Shown here piece after piece: positions 24,943 to 34,440 of a stretch of DNA of 64,000 bases. Below the pieces are notes generated by a model. The model was given only the letters and a program-made list of their open reading frames with translations. It ran no database searches and had not been told where the DNA came from. Positions within the stretch are counted from its first letter, which is position 1. Every line of letters starts with the position of its first letter. The position numbers were made by a program, and so were the translations under genes. Source of the DNA: Actinomycetospora sp. NBRC 106378. Its GTDB lineage: Bacteria > Actinomycetota > Actinomycetes > Mycobacteriales > Pseudonocardiaceae. The stretch covers positions 62,001-126,000 of the forward strand of contig NZ_BSTT01000001.1 of assembly GCF_030269685.1 (NCBI RefSeq), given 5' to 3'.

Positions 24943-26031
24943 ATGCCGCAGGAGGTCCGGGGAGTCGTGTCCCGGGAGAAGGGCAAGCCGGTCACCGTCG
25001 AGACGATCGTGGTGCCGGATCCGGGTCCGGGTGAGGCCGTGGTCGCGATCGCGGCGTGCGGGGTCTGCCACACCGACCTGCACTACCGCGAGGGGAACAT
25101 CGAGGACGCGTACCCGTTCCTGCTCGGCCACGAGGCCGCGGGCACGGTCGAGGCGCTCGGCGAGGGCGTCACCGGTCTCGAGGTCGGCGACTACGTCATC
25201 CTCAACTGGCGCGCCGTCTGCGGGGTGTGCCGGGCCTGTCGCAAGGGCAAGCACCACCTCTGCTTCGACACCCACAACGCCGCCCAGGCGATGACGCTCA
25301 AGGACACCGGCGAGGAGCTCAAGCCGGCCCTGGGTATCGGGGCGTTCGCGGAGAAGACCCTGGTCCACTCCGGGCAGTGCACCAAGGTCAACCCGGAGAT
25401 CGATCCGGCCGAGGCCGGACTGATCGGCTGCGGGATCATGGCCGGCGCCGGTGCGGCCATCAACACCGGTGAGGTCAAGCGCGGCGAGACCGTGGCCGTC
25501 ATCGGCTGCGGTGGCGTGGGCGACGCGGCGATCGCGGGCGCGGCCCTGGCCGGCGCCACCACGATCATCGCGGTGGACACCGAGGACCGGAAGCTCGAGT
25601 GGGCCAAGGGCTTCGGCGCCACCCACACGATCAACGCCAAGAACACCGACCCGGTGCAGGGCATCCGCGACCTCACCGACGGCTTCGGCGCCGACGTCGT
25701 CATCGACGCGGTCGGCATCCCGGCCACCTGGAAGCAGGCCTTCGAGGCGCGCGACCTCGCCGGGCGGCTCGTGCTCGTCGGCGTCCCGTCGCCGGACATG
25801 AAGCTCGAGGCCGACTTCCAGCCGTTCTTCTCCCACGGCGGGTCGCTGCGCTCGTCCTGGTACGGCGACTGCCTGCCCAGCCGGGACTTCCCGATGCTGG
25901 TCGACCTGGCCCTGCAGGGCCGCTTCCCGCTCGACAAGTTCGTCACCGAGCGCGTCTCGCTCGACGACGTCGAGTCGTCCTTCGAGAAGATGCACCACGG
26001 CGACGTGCTGCGTTCGGTGGTGATCCTCTGA
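24943..26031 (+). CDS. mscR: S-(hydroxymethyl)mycothiol dehydrogenase
   Basis: 362 residues, zinc-dependent medium-chain alcohol dehydrogenase. The catalytic zinc site is [10 protein letters not shown] (Cys about residue 39) with GHEAAG. The structural zinc cysteines lie in [15 protein letters not shown] (about 88-102). The NAD-binding motif is IGCGGVGD (about 188). The long match to mycothiol-dependent formaldehyde dehydrogenases ([11 protein letters not shown] start, [12 protein letters not shown] near the end) fixes the function: oxidation of hydroxymethyl-mycothiol to formyl-mycothiol in formaldehyde detoxification. Its stop overlaps the start of the MBL gene (TGATG), as in the equivalent mycobacterial gene pair. 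Confidence 0.93.
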   Translation: MPQEVRGVVSREKGKPVTVETIVVPDPGPGEAVVAIAACGVCHTDLHYREGNIEDAYPFLLGHEAAGTVEALGEGVTGLEVGDYVILNWRAVCGVCRACRKGKHHLCFDTHNAAQAMTLKDTGEELKPALGIGAFAEKTLVHSGQCTKVNPEIDPAEAGLIGCGIMAGAGAAINTGEVKRGETVAVIGCGGVGDAAIAGAALAGATTIIAVDTEDRKLEWAKGFGATHTINAKNTDPVQGIRDLTDGFGADVVIDAVGIPATWKQAFEARDLAGRLVLVGVPSPDMKLEADFQPFFSHGGSLRSSWYGDCLPSRDFPMLVDLALQGRFPLDKFVTERVSLDDVESSFEKMHHGDVLRSVVIL

Positions 26032-26699
26032 TGGTCGGCTACGGGGACACGGTCGGCACCGGCGTCAACGACGGCGGGCCGATCGAGAACGTCGTGACGT
26101 CCGGGAAGTTCGAGCTCGACGGCGGGTCCTGGGACGTCGACAACAACGTCTGGATCCTCGGCGACTCCAGCGAGGTCGTCGTCATCGACGCGGCCCACGA
26201 CGCGCAGGCCATCCGGAAGGCCGTCGGCGACCGCAACGTCACCGCGATCCTGTGCACGCACTCGCACAACGACCACGTCAACGCCGCCCCGGCGCTGTCG
26301 AAGGCGCTCGACGCGCCGATCCTGCTCAACCCCGAGGACCGGGTGGTGTGGGACCTGACCCACCCCGACCTCGAGCCGGACGGTCGGATCGAGGACGGCG
26401 AGACCTTCACGATCGCCGGGATCGACCTGAAGATGATCCACACGCCCGGGCACTCACCGGGTTCGACGTGCTTCTACGCGCCCGACCTCGGCGTCGTCTT
26501 CACCGGCGACACCCTGTTCCAGGGCGGGCCGGGAGCCACCGGGCGGTCGTACTCCGACTACGGGGTCATCCTCGAGTCGATCGAGCGCAAGCTGTTCGCA
26601 CTGCCCGGCGAGACGATCGTCCGCACCGGGCACGGGGACCACACGAAGATCGGCGACGAGTCGCCGCATCTCGAGGAGTGGAAGGCGGCGAAGGAATAG
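26031..26699 (+). CDS. MBL-fold hydrolase of the mycothiol-formaldehyde operon
   Basis: 222 residues. Metallo-beta-lactamase metal ligands: THSHNDHVN (H-x-H-x-D-H, about residue 78), TPGHSPGS (about 137), GDTLF (about 158) and a C-terminal GHGDHT. Homologues next to mscR in mycobacteria are thought to handle formyl-mycothiol or related thioesters, analogous to glyoxalase II. ATG 26031 overlaps the mscR stop, so the two are translationally coupled. The glutamylcyclotransferase-like gene overlaps its 3' end. Confidence 0.88.
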   Translation: MVGYGDTVGTGVNDGGPIENVVTSGKFELDGGSWDVDNNVWILGDSSEVVVIDAAHDAQAIRKAVGDRNVTAILCTHSHNDHVNAAPALSKALDAPILLNPEDRVVWDLTHPDLEPDGRIEDGETFTIAGIDLKMIHTPGHSPGSTCFYAPDLGVVFTGDTLFQGGPGATGRSYSDYGVILESIERKLFALPGETIVRTGHGDHTKIGDESPHLEEWKAAKE

Positions 26700-27868
26700 C
26701 CGCCGTCCCGGACGACGAGTACCCGGCCGACCCCTATCCCGGGGTCGCGCCGGGTTTCTCGTTCCTGCACGACGACGGCCTGACCCACGAGCTGGTTCCC
26801 GACGACCGCTGCCGCGGCGGCTGGCGCGTCGGCGCCACCGCGATCGACGACCTCGTGCGGGTCCCGCTCGCCGGGCGCGTGCCGGTCCTGGCCTACGGGT
26901 CGAACTCCTGCCCGTCGAAGATCACGTGGCTGCGCCGCGAGCTCGGGCTGCCCGGCCCGGTGGTGGCGCTGCGCGTCACGGTGTCGGGGATGGCCGCGGT
27001 GTGGGCCGCGGGCCTCCGCGTCCGCGACGACGCCCGTCCCGCCACGCTGTTCTCCCCCCGTGGCAGGAAAGCGTCGTTGCTGTCACCTCGTGACAGCAAC
27101 GACGCTTTCCTGCCACGTGACGAGACCCACCACGTCTGGCTCGCCACCCCGGAGCAGGTCGCCGTGCTCGACCGGTGCGAGGGCCGGGGCAGCCGGTACG
27201 ACCTGGCCTGGCTGCACGGGGCCACGGTGCACGACGAGCGGGGGGTCCGGCTCGACCCGGTGCTCGGGTACTGGCCCGCCCCGCGACGGCCCGGGGAGGA
27301 CCCCCGCACCGACCGGTCGCCGCTGCTCGTCGACGGCGCCCCGGTGCGGATCCGCGACGTGACCCAGGCGGCGGCGCGCCGCCTCACGGGCGTCCCGGCG
27401 CCGGTGCCGTCCGACGCCGCGACCGTGGTCCCCGCGGGCTGCCCCGACCCGCGTTCCTGGCCCGACCGGGTCTTCGTCTACGGCACCCTGCAGCCCGGGG
27501 CGTCCGCATGGTGGCGGCTCGCGCCGGCCGCCCGGGCGAGCACACCCGCCGTCGGGACCGGGCAGGTCTACGACACCGGGCTGGGCTACCCCGCGCTCGT
27601 GGCGGGCCCGGGGACGGTGCACGGGCACGTCGTCACGCTCACCGACCCCGCGCGCGCCCTGCCCGCTCTCGACGCGTACGAGGGTCCGGACTACCGGCGG
27701 GAACGGGTGGTCGTGTACCGGGAGGCGAACGCCGCGGAGCGCTCCGCCGACGGGTCGGCGACGGCGTCCTCGACCGGGTCCGGGCCGGTGCTCGCCTGGG
27801 CCTGGCTCTGGGACTCGGCGCCACCACCGGAGTGGCCGACGGTGACCGGTTCCTGGTCGGAGCCCTGA
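26678..27868 (+). CDS. Gamma-glutamylcyclotransferase-like protein with a palindrome-encoded in-frame insert
   Basis: About 396 residues. The C-terminal third carries a GGCT/AIG2-like fold: VFVYGTLQPGASAWWRL (about 267), then YDTGLGYPALV and LDAYEGPDYRRE. The N-terminal half has a second start of the kind, VLAYGSNSCPSK (about residue 70), so it may be a tandem of two related domains. Residues 128-147 are encoded by a perfect 59-bp palindrome (27059-27117). It reads RKASLLSPRDSNDAFLPR and splits the first domain without breaking the frame. The start is uncertain: GTG 26678 overlaps the MBL gene by 22 bases. The 3' end overlaps a gene on the other strand by 178 bp. The activity is not known; glutathione is absent from most actinobacteria. 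Confidence 0.65.
   Translation: MEGGEGIAAVPDDEYPADPYPGVAPGFSFLHDDGLTHELVPDDRCRGGWRVGATAIDDLVRVPLAGRVPVLAYGSNSCPSKITWLRRELGLPGPVVALRVTVSGMAAVWAAGLRVRDDARPATLFSPRGRKASLLSPRDSNDAFLPRDETHHVWLATPEQVAVLDRCEGRGSRYDLAWLHGATVHDERGVRLDPVLGYWPAPRRPGEDPRTDRSPLLVDGAPVRIRDVTQAAARRLTGVPAPVPSDAATVVPAGCPDPRSWPDRVFVYGTLQPGASAWWRLAPAARASTPAVGTGQVYDTGLGYPALVAGPGTVHGHVVTLTDPARALPALDAYEGPDYRRERVVVYREANAAERSADGSATASSTGSGPVLAWAWLWDSAPPPEWPTVTGSWSEP
27059..27117. repeat. 59-bp perfect palindromic element inside a coding sequence (CCTGCCA/TGGCAGG family, copy 1)
   Basis: Arms of 28 bp (27059-27086 and 27090-27117) are fully complementary around a 3-base centre CTC; the left arm begins CGTGGCAGGAAAGCGTCG. It lies in frame within the gamma-glutamylcyclotransferase-like gene. 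A 25-bp stretch of the right arm recurs exactly at 35643-35667. The symmetry is such that the opposite strand, in the matching frame, encodes nearly the same peptide. Confidence 0.85.
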
Positions 27869-28233
27869 TCGGTATCGCCCTCGGCGCGCGCGTGGCGCGG
27901 CGGCGTCACCGTCATCGGCACGGAGACGGCGAGGCGGCCCGCCGTCGTCACGAGCACGATGTGGTCGGAACCCGCGTCGGCCCGCGGCTCGGTGACCGAC
28001 TCGTCGGCGGGCGGCTGGTCGTCCCGCACCGACCGGCCGTCGGGGGCGGCGCGGCGCAGCAGCACGGCGGCGCGGACGAGCAGGGCGATACCCGCGAGCA
28101 GCGCGAGCCCCGCGACCCCGAACGCCACGAGCGCGAGCACCGGCGAGTGCAGCCGTGGCGCCTGGGTGATCGCGAGCGGGGCGGCCGCGGCGAGCAGGGC
28201 GACGGTCACGACGAGCACGACCAGCAGCCGCAT
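27691..28233 (-). CDS. Hypothetical membrane protein with two transmembrane helices
   Basis: 180 residues from ATG 28233, which follows GGGGTGGGG. Two hydrophobic segments (about residues 3-25 and 33-60) precede a polar tail rich in Asp, Glu, Gln and Ser. No family recognised. The last 178 bp are antisense to the end of the convergent cyclotransferase-like gene, and the residues there are of low complexity, so the true end may be earlier or the gene may have decayed. An upstream ATG at 28266 is possible but has no ribosome site. Confidence 0.5.
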   Translation of the reverse strand: MRLLVVLVVTVALLAAAAPLAITQAPRLHSPVLALVAFGVAGLALLAGIALLVRAAVLLRRAAPDGRSVRDDQPPADESVTEPRADAGSDHIVLVTTAGRLAVSVPMTVTPPRHARAEGDTDQGSDQEPVTVGHSGGGAESQSQAQASTGPDPVEDAVADPSAERSAAFASRYTTTRSRR

Positions 28234-28377
28234 CCCCCACCCCCGCCCCACGAGACCCGGGATCATGCTGGCCGACGGCGGGTGGTCGTTCCAGGACCCG
28301 GCCGGGTTCGACCTGATCACGATCGGGTGGAGCGTTCCCGGTTGGACAGCCCGTCGGGCGGACGGGACAGTGATCGC

Positions 28378-29286
28378 GTGCTCGAGATCGACGGCGTGTC
28401 GAAGCGGTACGGGACGGTCCGGGCGCTGCAGGACATGACGTTCTCGGTCCGCCCGGGCGAGCTGTTCGGCTTCGTCGGGGCGAACGGCGCGGGCAAGACG
28501 ACGACGATGCGGATCGTCCTCGGGGTGCTCGCGGCCGACGCCGGTGAGGTCCGGCTGGAGGGCCGGCCGATCGACGCGGCCCGCCGGCGGCGGATCGGCT
28601 ACATGCCCGAGGAACGCGGCCTGTACCCGAAGATGGCGGTGGGCGAGCAGCTGCGCTACCTCGCCGAGCTGCACGGGATGAGTGCCGGCGACGCGAAGGC
28701 CGCGGCGGCGCGCTGGACCGCGCGGCTCGGGGTGGCGGAGCGCGCCGGCGAGGAGGTGCAGAAGCTGAGCCTCGGCAACCAGCAGCGGGTGCAGCTCGCG
28801 GCGGCCCTGGTCCACGAGCCGGACGTCCTCGTGCTCGACGAACCGTTCTCCGGCCTCGACCCGGTGGCCGTCGACGTGATGAGCACGGTGCTGCGGGAGC
28901 GCTGCGACGCGGGCGCGCCGGTCGTGTTCTCCTCCCACCAGCTCGACCTCGTGGAGCGGCTGTGCGACCGCGTCGGGATCGTCCGGGACGGGTCGATGGT
29001 GGCGCAGGGACGGGTGGACGAGCTGCGCGCGGGCGACGGGACGGGCGCCTCGACCGTCGTCGTCCATGCCCCCGACGCCCCCGCGGGCTGGACCGACGAC
29101 GTGCCGGGGGTGAGCGCGAGCCGGGCCGAGCACGAGCGCACGGTGGTCACCCTCGCGGCCGGTGCCGACGACCAGGCGCTGTTGCGGGCGGCCCTCGCCA
29201 CCGGCCCGGTCCACGAGTTCACGCACCGGCGGCCGTCGCTGACCGAGCTGTTCCGCGAGGCGGTCGGCGAGGGGGTGGTGGCGTGA
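28378..29286 (+). CDS. ABC transporter ATP-binding protein
   Basis: 302 residues. Walker A is GANGAGKTT (about residue 37), the signature LSLGNQQRVQ (about 131), Walker B VLVLDEPFSGLDP (about 150), the switch His in VFSSHQ. The C-terminal 80 residues are the extension seen in NatA/DrrA-like exporter ATPases. The next gene, overlapping by GTGA, is the cognate permease. GTG 28378 lies 6 bases after a GACAGT hexamer, with TTGGAC 18 bases before that, so the promoter may give a leaderless transcript. Substrate unknown. Confidence 0.9.
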   Translation: MLEIDGVSKRYGTVRALQDMTFSVRPGELFGFVGANGAGKTTTMRIVLGVLAADAGEVRLEGRPIDAARRRRIGYMPEERGLYPKMAVGEQLRYLAELHGMSAGDAKAAAARWTARLGVAERAGEEVQKLSLGNQQRVQLAAALVHEPDVLVLDEPFSGLDPVAVDVMSTVLRERCDAGAPVVFSSHQLDLVERLCDRVGIVRDGSMVAQGRVDELRAGDGTGASTVVVHAPDAPAGWTDDVPGVSASRAEHERTVVTLAAGADDQALLRAALATGPVHEFTHRRPSLTELFREAVGEGVVA

Positions 29287-30452
29287 GGACGGTCCTGCTC
29301 ATCACCCGGCGCGAGTTCCTGGCGCGGGTCCGCGGTCGGGCGTTCGTGATCTCGACGGCCGTGATCCTGCTGATCCTCGTCGGCTACTCGCTGTTCGTCG
29401 GCTCGCTGAGCTCGGCCGGCGACTCCGGCTCGACGACGGTGGCCGTCGCCCCCGAGACCCTGGGCATCACCTCGGCGCTGCGGACCGCCGCCGACGACCA
29501 GGGCCGGATCGTCCGCGTGCTGCCGGTGTCCGACGCCGCCGCCGGACGGGCCCTGGTGGCCTCGGGGGACGCCGACGCGGCGCTGTCCGGCCCACCGACC
29601 CGCCCGCGCGTCGACGTCGAGACCTCCCTCGGCAGCGCGACCGGCTCCGTCGTCACCGTCGCGACCACCCTCCTCGCCCAGCAGCAGCTGCTGCCCGACC
29701 CGTCCGCCGCCGACGCCGCGATCGCCGCTGCCGAACCCGTCGTCGTCGCCGCGCGGCCGGAGGACCCGGCGCAGGGGCTGCGGATCGGGCTCGGCGCCTT
29801 CGGGGCGTTCCTGCTCTTCTTCTCCATCCAGACCTACGGCGCGATGGTCGCCCAGGGCGTGGTCGAGGAGAAGTCCAGCCGCGTCGTGGAGATCGTGCTC
29901 GCGACGGTGCGGCCGTGGCAGCTGCTGCTGGGCAAGGTGCTCGGGCTCGGCGCGGTCGGGCTGCTGCAGCTGGTCGTGCTGGGCGGGGTCGGGCTGGGGG
30001 TGGCGGGCACGGCGGGGCTGCTGGTCGCCGGGGCCGGGCTGACGGGGACGCTCGTCTCCGTGCTGGTCTGGTACCTGCTGGGCTTCACGATGTACGCGAC
30101 CGTCTACGCCGCGCTCGGCTCCCTGGTGTCGCGCCAGGAGGACACGCAGAGCGTGCTGACCCCGGTGTCCATCGTCGTGCTGATCGGCTTCGTCGCCGGG
30201 TTCAACCTGGTGCTCTCGGCGCCGACGTCGACCGCGCTGACGGTGCTCTCGCTCATCCCGCCGTGGACCCCGCTCGTGATGCCGGCGCGGATCGCGCTCG
30301 GCGGCGTGCCCCTCTGGGAGGTCGCGCTCGCGTTCGTCCTGACGGCGGCGTTCACCGCCCTCGTGCTCTGGCTCGGCGGCCGGATCTACGCCCGCTCGGT
30401 GCTCCGCACCGGCGCGCGCGTGTCGTGGCGCGAGGCGTTCACCGGGCGGTAG
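29283..30452 (+). CDS. ABC-2 type permease (NatB-like)
   Basis: 389 residues. One N-terminal membrane helix (residues about 20-42) is followed by a large extracytoplasmic domain (about 45-170) and then six helices (from about 172). VVEEKSSRVVEIVLATVRPW is the conserved coupling segment of NatB/YhaP-type permeases. It pairs with the preceding ATPase, with overlapping stop and start (GTGA at 29283). The pair probably exports a small molecule or Na+; the sequence does not say which. It converges on the photolyase gene, 3 bases from its end. Confidence 0.88.
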   Translation: MRTVLLITRREFLARVRGRAFVISTAVILLILVGYSLFVGSLSSAGDSGSTTVAVAPETLGITSALRTAADDQGRIVRVLPVSDAAAGRALVASGDADAALSGPPTRPRVDVETSLGSATGSVVTVATTLLAQQQLLPDPSAADAAIAAAEPVVVAARPEDPAQGLRIGLGAFGAFLLFFSIQTYGAMVAQGVVEEKSSRVVEIVLATVRPWQLLLGKVLGLGAVGLLQLVVLGGVGLGVAGTAGLLVAGAGLTGTLVSVLVWYLLGFTMYATVYAALGSLVSRQEDTQSVLTPVSIVVLIGFVAGFNLVLSAPTSTALTVLSLIPPWTPLVMPARIALGGVPLWEVALAFVLTAAFTALVLWLGGRIYARSVLRTGARVSWREAFTGR

Positions 30453-30454
30453 CG

Positions 30455-31828
30455 CTACAGGGCGTTGAACCGGGCCAGGGCCTCGTTCCGCTCGGCCTTG
30501 TGGTCCACGATCGGCTCCGGGTAGTCCGACGGCGGGTCGGGCAGCTTCCAGGGCTGGTGCACCTTCTTGCCCTCGATCTCGGCGAGCTCCGGGACCCATC
30601 GGCGCACGTAGTCGCCCTGCGGGTCGAACCGCTCCCCCTGGGTCACCGGGTTGAACACGCGGAAGTACGGCGCCGCGTCGGTGCCGGTGCCCGCCGCCCA
30701 CTGCCAGCCGTGCTGGTTGGAGGGGAGGTCGCCGTCGACGAGCAGGTTCATGAAGTGTCGCGCGCCCCACCACCACGGCAGGTGCAGGTCCTTCACCAGG
30801 AACGACGCGACCGCCATCCGCATCCGGTTGTGCATCCACGCCTCGCCCTGCAGCTGGCGCATCGCGGCGTCGATCGCCGGGAAGCCGGTGCGGCCCTCCT
30901 GCCAGGCCGCGAACTTCTCGTCGGCCTTCTTCCCCGAGTCGAGCGGGATCGAGTCGAACTTCGGGTCGAAGTTCTCCCGGGCGCTGCGGGGGAACCACCA
31001 GAGGACGTGGCCGTAGAAGTCACGGAAGCACAGCTCGTTGCGGTAGGACGTCGCGCCCTTGCCGTCGCCCCCGGCGTCGGCCAGCAGGGTGCGGGGATGC
31101 ACCGTGCCGTACTTGAGGTGCACGCTCATCCGGCTGGTCCCGGGCTTGTCCGGGCGGTCGCGGGTGTCGTCGTAGTCGGTGAGGTGCTCGTCGACGAACG
31201 CCTCCCAGCTCTCCCGCGCCGCCTGCTCCCCCGCCTCGGGGAGCTCGGCGTCGAGCTTCGGGTCGTCGGGGACCTTCACCGCGCGCGGGCCGCCGTCCTT
31301 GTCCGACGGGTCCATCCACGTCAACGTCGTCGCGTCGGTGTCGGCCGGGGCGGCGTCCCGGACCCGCTTCGTCCACTCCTTGGAGAACGGGGTGAACACC
31401 TTGTACGGGGTGCCGTCGGACTTCGTGATCGTCCCCGGCTCGGTCAGGTACGGGGAGCCGGAGCGGACGAGCTCGACGTCTCCGAGGGCCTTCTCCACCG
31501 CCTCGTCGCGCTCGCGGCCGTAGGGGCCGAAGTCGGCCGCGACGTGCACGGAGGCCGCCCCGACGGCCTGCGCGATCCGCGGGACGACGTCGGCCGGGTC
31601 GCCCTTCACGACGAGGAGGCGGCCGCCGAGCTGCTCGTCGAGCGCCCGCAGGCAGCGGTACAGGAAGGCGGTGCGCCGCGGGCCGGCCGGCTCGAGGAGC
31701 CTCGGGTCGAGCACGAACAGCGCGAGCGCCCGGTCGGCGCGCTCCTTCGCGGCCAGGAACGTCGGCTGGTCGCCGACCCGCAGGTCACGGCGGAACCAGA
31801 CGACGGCGGTGGAGGTCGCGGGAGCCAT
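30455..31828 (-). CDS. phrB: Deoxyribodipyrimidine photolyase (CPD type)
   Basis: 457 residues. The N-terminal photolyase domain starts VVWFRRDLRVGDQPT. The FAD-binding domain has EAWMHNRMRMAVASFLVKDL (about 340), then PSNQHGWQWAAGTGTDAAPY (about 377-396), the conserved flavin and tryptophan-wire region. The enzyme splits pyrimidine dimers using blue light. ATG 31828 has TACCTG 6 bases upstream and no ribosome site. It is downstream of citrate synthase on the same strand but separated by a nest of palindromes, so it is probably transcribed alone. Confidence 0.93.
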   Translation of the reverse strand: MAPATSTAVVWFRRDLRVGDQPTFLAAKERADRALALFVLDPRLLEPAGPRRTAFLYRCLRALDEQLGGRLLVVKGDPADVVPRIAQAVGAASVHVAADFGPYGRERDEAVEKALGDVELVRSGSPYLTEPGTITKSDGTPYKVFTPFSKEWTKRVRDAAPADTDATTLTWMDPSDKDGGPRAVKVPDDPKLDAELPEAGEQAARESWEAFVDEHLTDYDDTRDRPDKPGTSRMSVHLKYGTVHPRTLLADAGGDGKGATSYRNELCFRDFYGHVLWWFPRSARENFDPKFDSIPLDSGKKADEKFAAWQEGRTGFPAIDAAMRQLQGEAWMHNRMRMAVASFLVKDLHLPWWWGARHFMNLLVDGDLPSNQHGWQWAAGTGTDAAPYFRVFNPVTQGERFDPQGDYVRRWVPELAEIEGKKVHQPWKLPDPPSDYPEPIVDHKAERNEALARFNAL

Positions 31829-31872
31829 GCCCGACAGGTACCCGCACCCGGCGTCGGGAAGCCCCCGGGACA

Positions 31873-31988
31873 CGCGTGAGGGGAACCCTCGAGCCACAAG
31901 AGCGACCAGATGTTCCCCTCACGCGCCCGGTGGTCGGCGCGTGAGGGGAGGATCCGAGCGTTCTTATGGGCTGAGGGTTCCCCTCACG
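31873..31988. repeat. Nested palindromes built on CGTGAGGGGA / TCCCCTCACG
   Basis: Four arms of one sequence alternate in orientation: 31873-31886 (CGCGTGAGGGGAAC), 31912-31925 (its exact complement), 31940-31949 (CGTGAGGGGA) and 31979-31988 (TCCCCTCACG). The outermost pair 31875-31889 and 31974-31988 is also perfectly complementary over 15 bp. The block can fold either as two side-by-side hairpins or as one long stem. It fills the gltA-phrB gap. Confidence 0.8.
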
Positions 31989-32003
31989 TGGAGCAGGCGC
32001 GGA

Positions 32004-33305
<1,302 letters not shown>

Positions 33306-33510
33306 CGAATGCATCCCTCTCACGCGTGCTCGAGCGGGAGGGGGACGACGCCGGTCCGGCGGGACGGGGACGGTCGGTCCCCGCGTCGTCGATGGCGTCA
33401 CCCCGAGGCGAACTCCCGCGGGTGTTGGGGCGTCGTACGCTGCGCGAACCGTAGCGCTCGCGCGCCGATCACCGCAGCACGGGAATCGCGGACACCGGCA
33501 GTGGAAAAGG

Positions 33511-34440
33511 TCACGCCCGGTTCGTGCCGGTCGCTCCGTCTCCTGCCACCTCGGCCCGGGTCGGCGGCTCCGCGCCCGCCCGCGAGCACGTCCAGCCCGC
33601 GACCCGCGCGGCGAAGGTGAGGGCGGCGTGCCAGTCGTCGGACGTCATCGCGGCGACCGCGGACCGGTCGAGCAGGCCGCGGTCGTGCAGGTGCGCCAGC
33701 AGCGCGGCGTGGACGGAGTCCCCCGCGCCGATCGTGTCCACCACGGGTCGGGAGGTGTCCGCGGGGACCTCGACCACCCCCGTCGTCGTGAACGCCCGGA
33801 GGCCCTCCGCGCCGCGGGTGACGACCACCGCGCCGGCGCCCGCCGCGAGCAGGTCCTCCGGCTCGCGACCCCACCACGCGGCGTCCTCGTCGGAGAGCTT
33901 GACCAGCCCCGCGACGGCCGCGATCGCGTCCAGCCGGGCCCGGACGGCCCGCGCGTCGCCGACCAGGGCCGGACGGATGTTCGGGTCGAGGCTGACGAAC
34001 GTCCCCTCGGCCGCCGCGCGCCGGGCGAGCTCGGTGTACACCGAGGCGCCCGGCTCCAGCAGCAGGGAGAGGGTCCCGACGGCGAGCGCGGTCGCCCCGG
34101 TCGCGCCGGGATCGGCCACGAGCCGGTCGGCGGTGCCCTCGACGTGGAAGGAGTAGCGGGCGTGGCCGGACCCGTCGACGGTGACGACGGCGAGCGTGGT
34201 CGGCTCGTCGCCGCGCTGGACGAGCCCGGTCCGCACCCCGGAGTCGACGAGCCGCTCCAGCAGGGCGTCGCCGAACGCGTCGGTGGACAGGCGGGTCAGC
34301 ATCGCGGTGGGCACCTCGAGGCGCCCGAGGCCGACCGCCACGTTGTAGGGCCCGCCGCCGAGGCGCGGGGCGAGCGGCGCCAGGTGCCCCGGCTCGACCG
34401 GCACCAGGTCGACGAGGGCCTCCCCTCCCGAGACGATCAC
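33511..34440 (-). CDS. PfkB-family carbohydrate kinase (fructokinase-like)
   Basis: 309 residues. Sugar-binding GGGPYNVAVGLGRL (about residue 28) and the C-terminal PfkB signature DTIGAGDSVHAALLAHL with catalytic Asp (about 247). It phosphorylates a furanose sugar, most often fructose, in the cytoplasm. GTG 34440 overlaps the stop of the aldose epimerase (GTGA), so the two form a coupled sugar-use operon. No transporter is adjacent. Confidence 0.88.
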   Translation of the reverse strand: MIVSGGEALVDLVPVEPGHLAPLAPRLGGGPYNVAVGLGRLEVPTAMLTRLSTDAFGDALLERLVDSGVRTGLVQRGDEPTTLAVVTVDGSGHARYSFHVEGTADRLVADPGATGATALAVGTLSLLLEPGASVYTELARRAAAEGTFVSLDPNIRPALVGDARAVRARLDAIAAVAGLVKLSDEDAAWWGREPEDLLAAGAGAVVVTRGAEGLRAFTTTGVVEVPADTSRPVVDTIGAGDSVHAALLAHLHDRGLLDRSAVAAMTSDDWHAALTFAARVAGWTCSRAGAEPPTRAEVAGDGATGTNRA

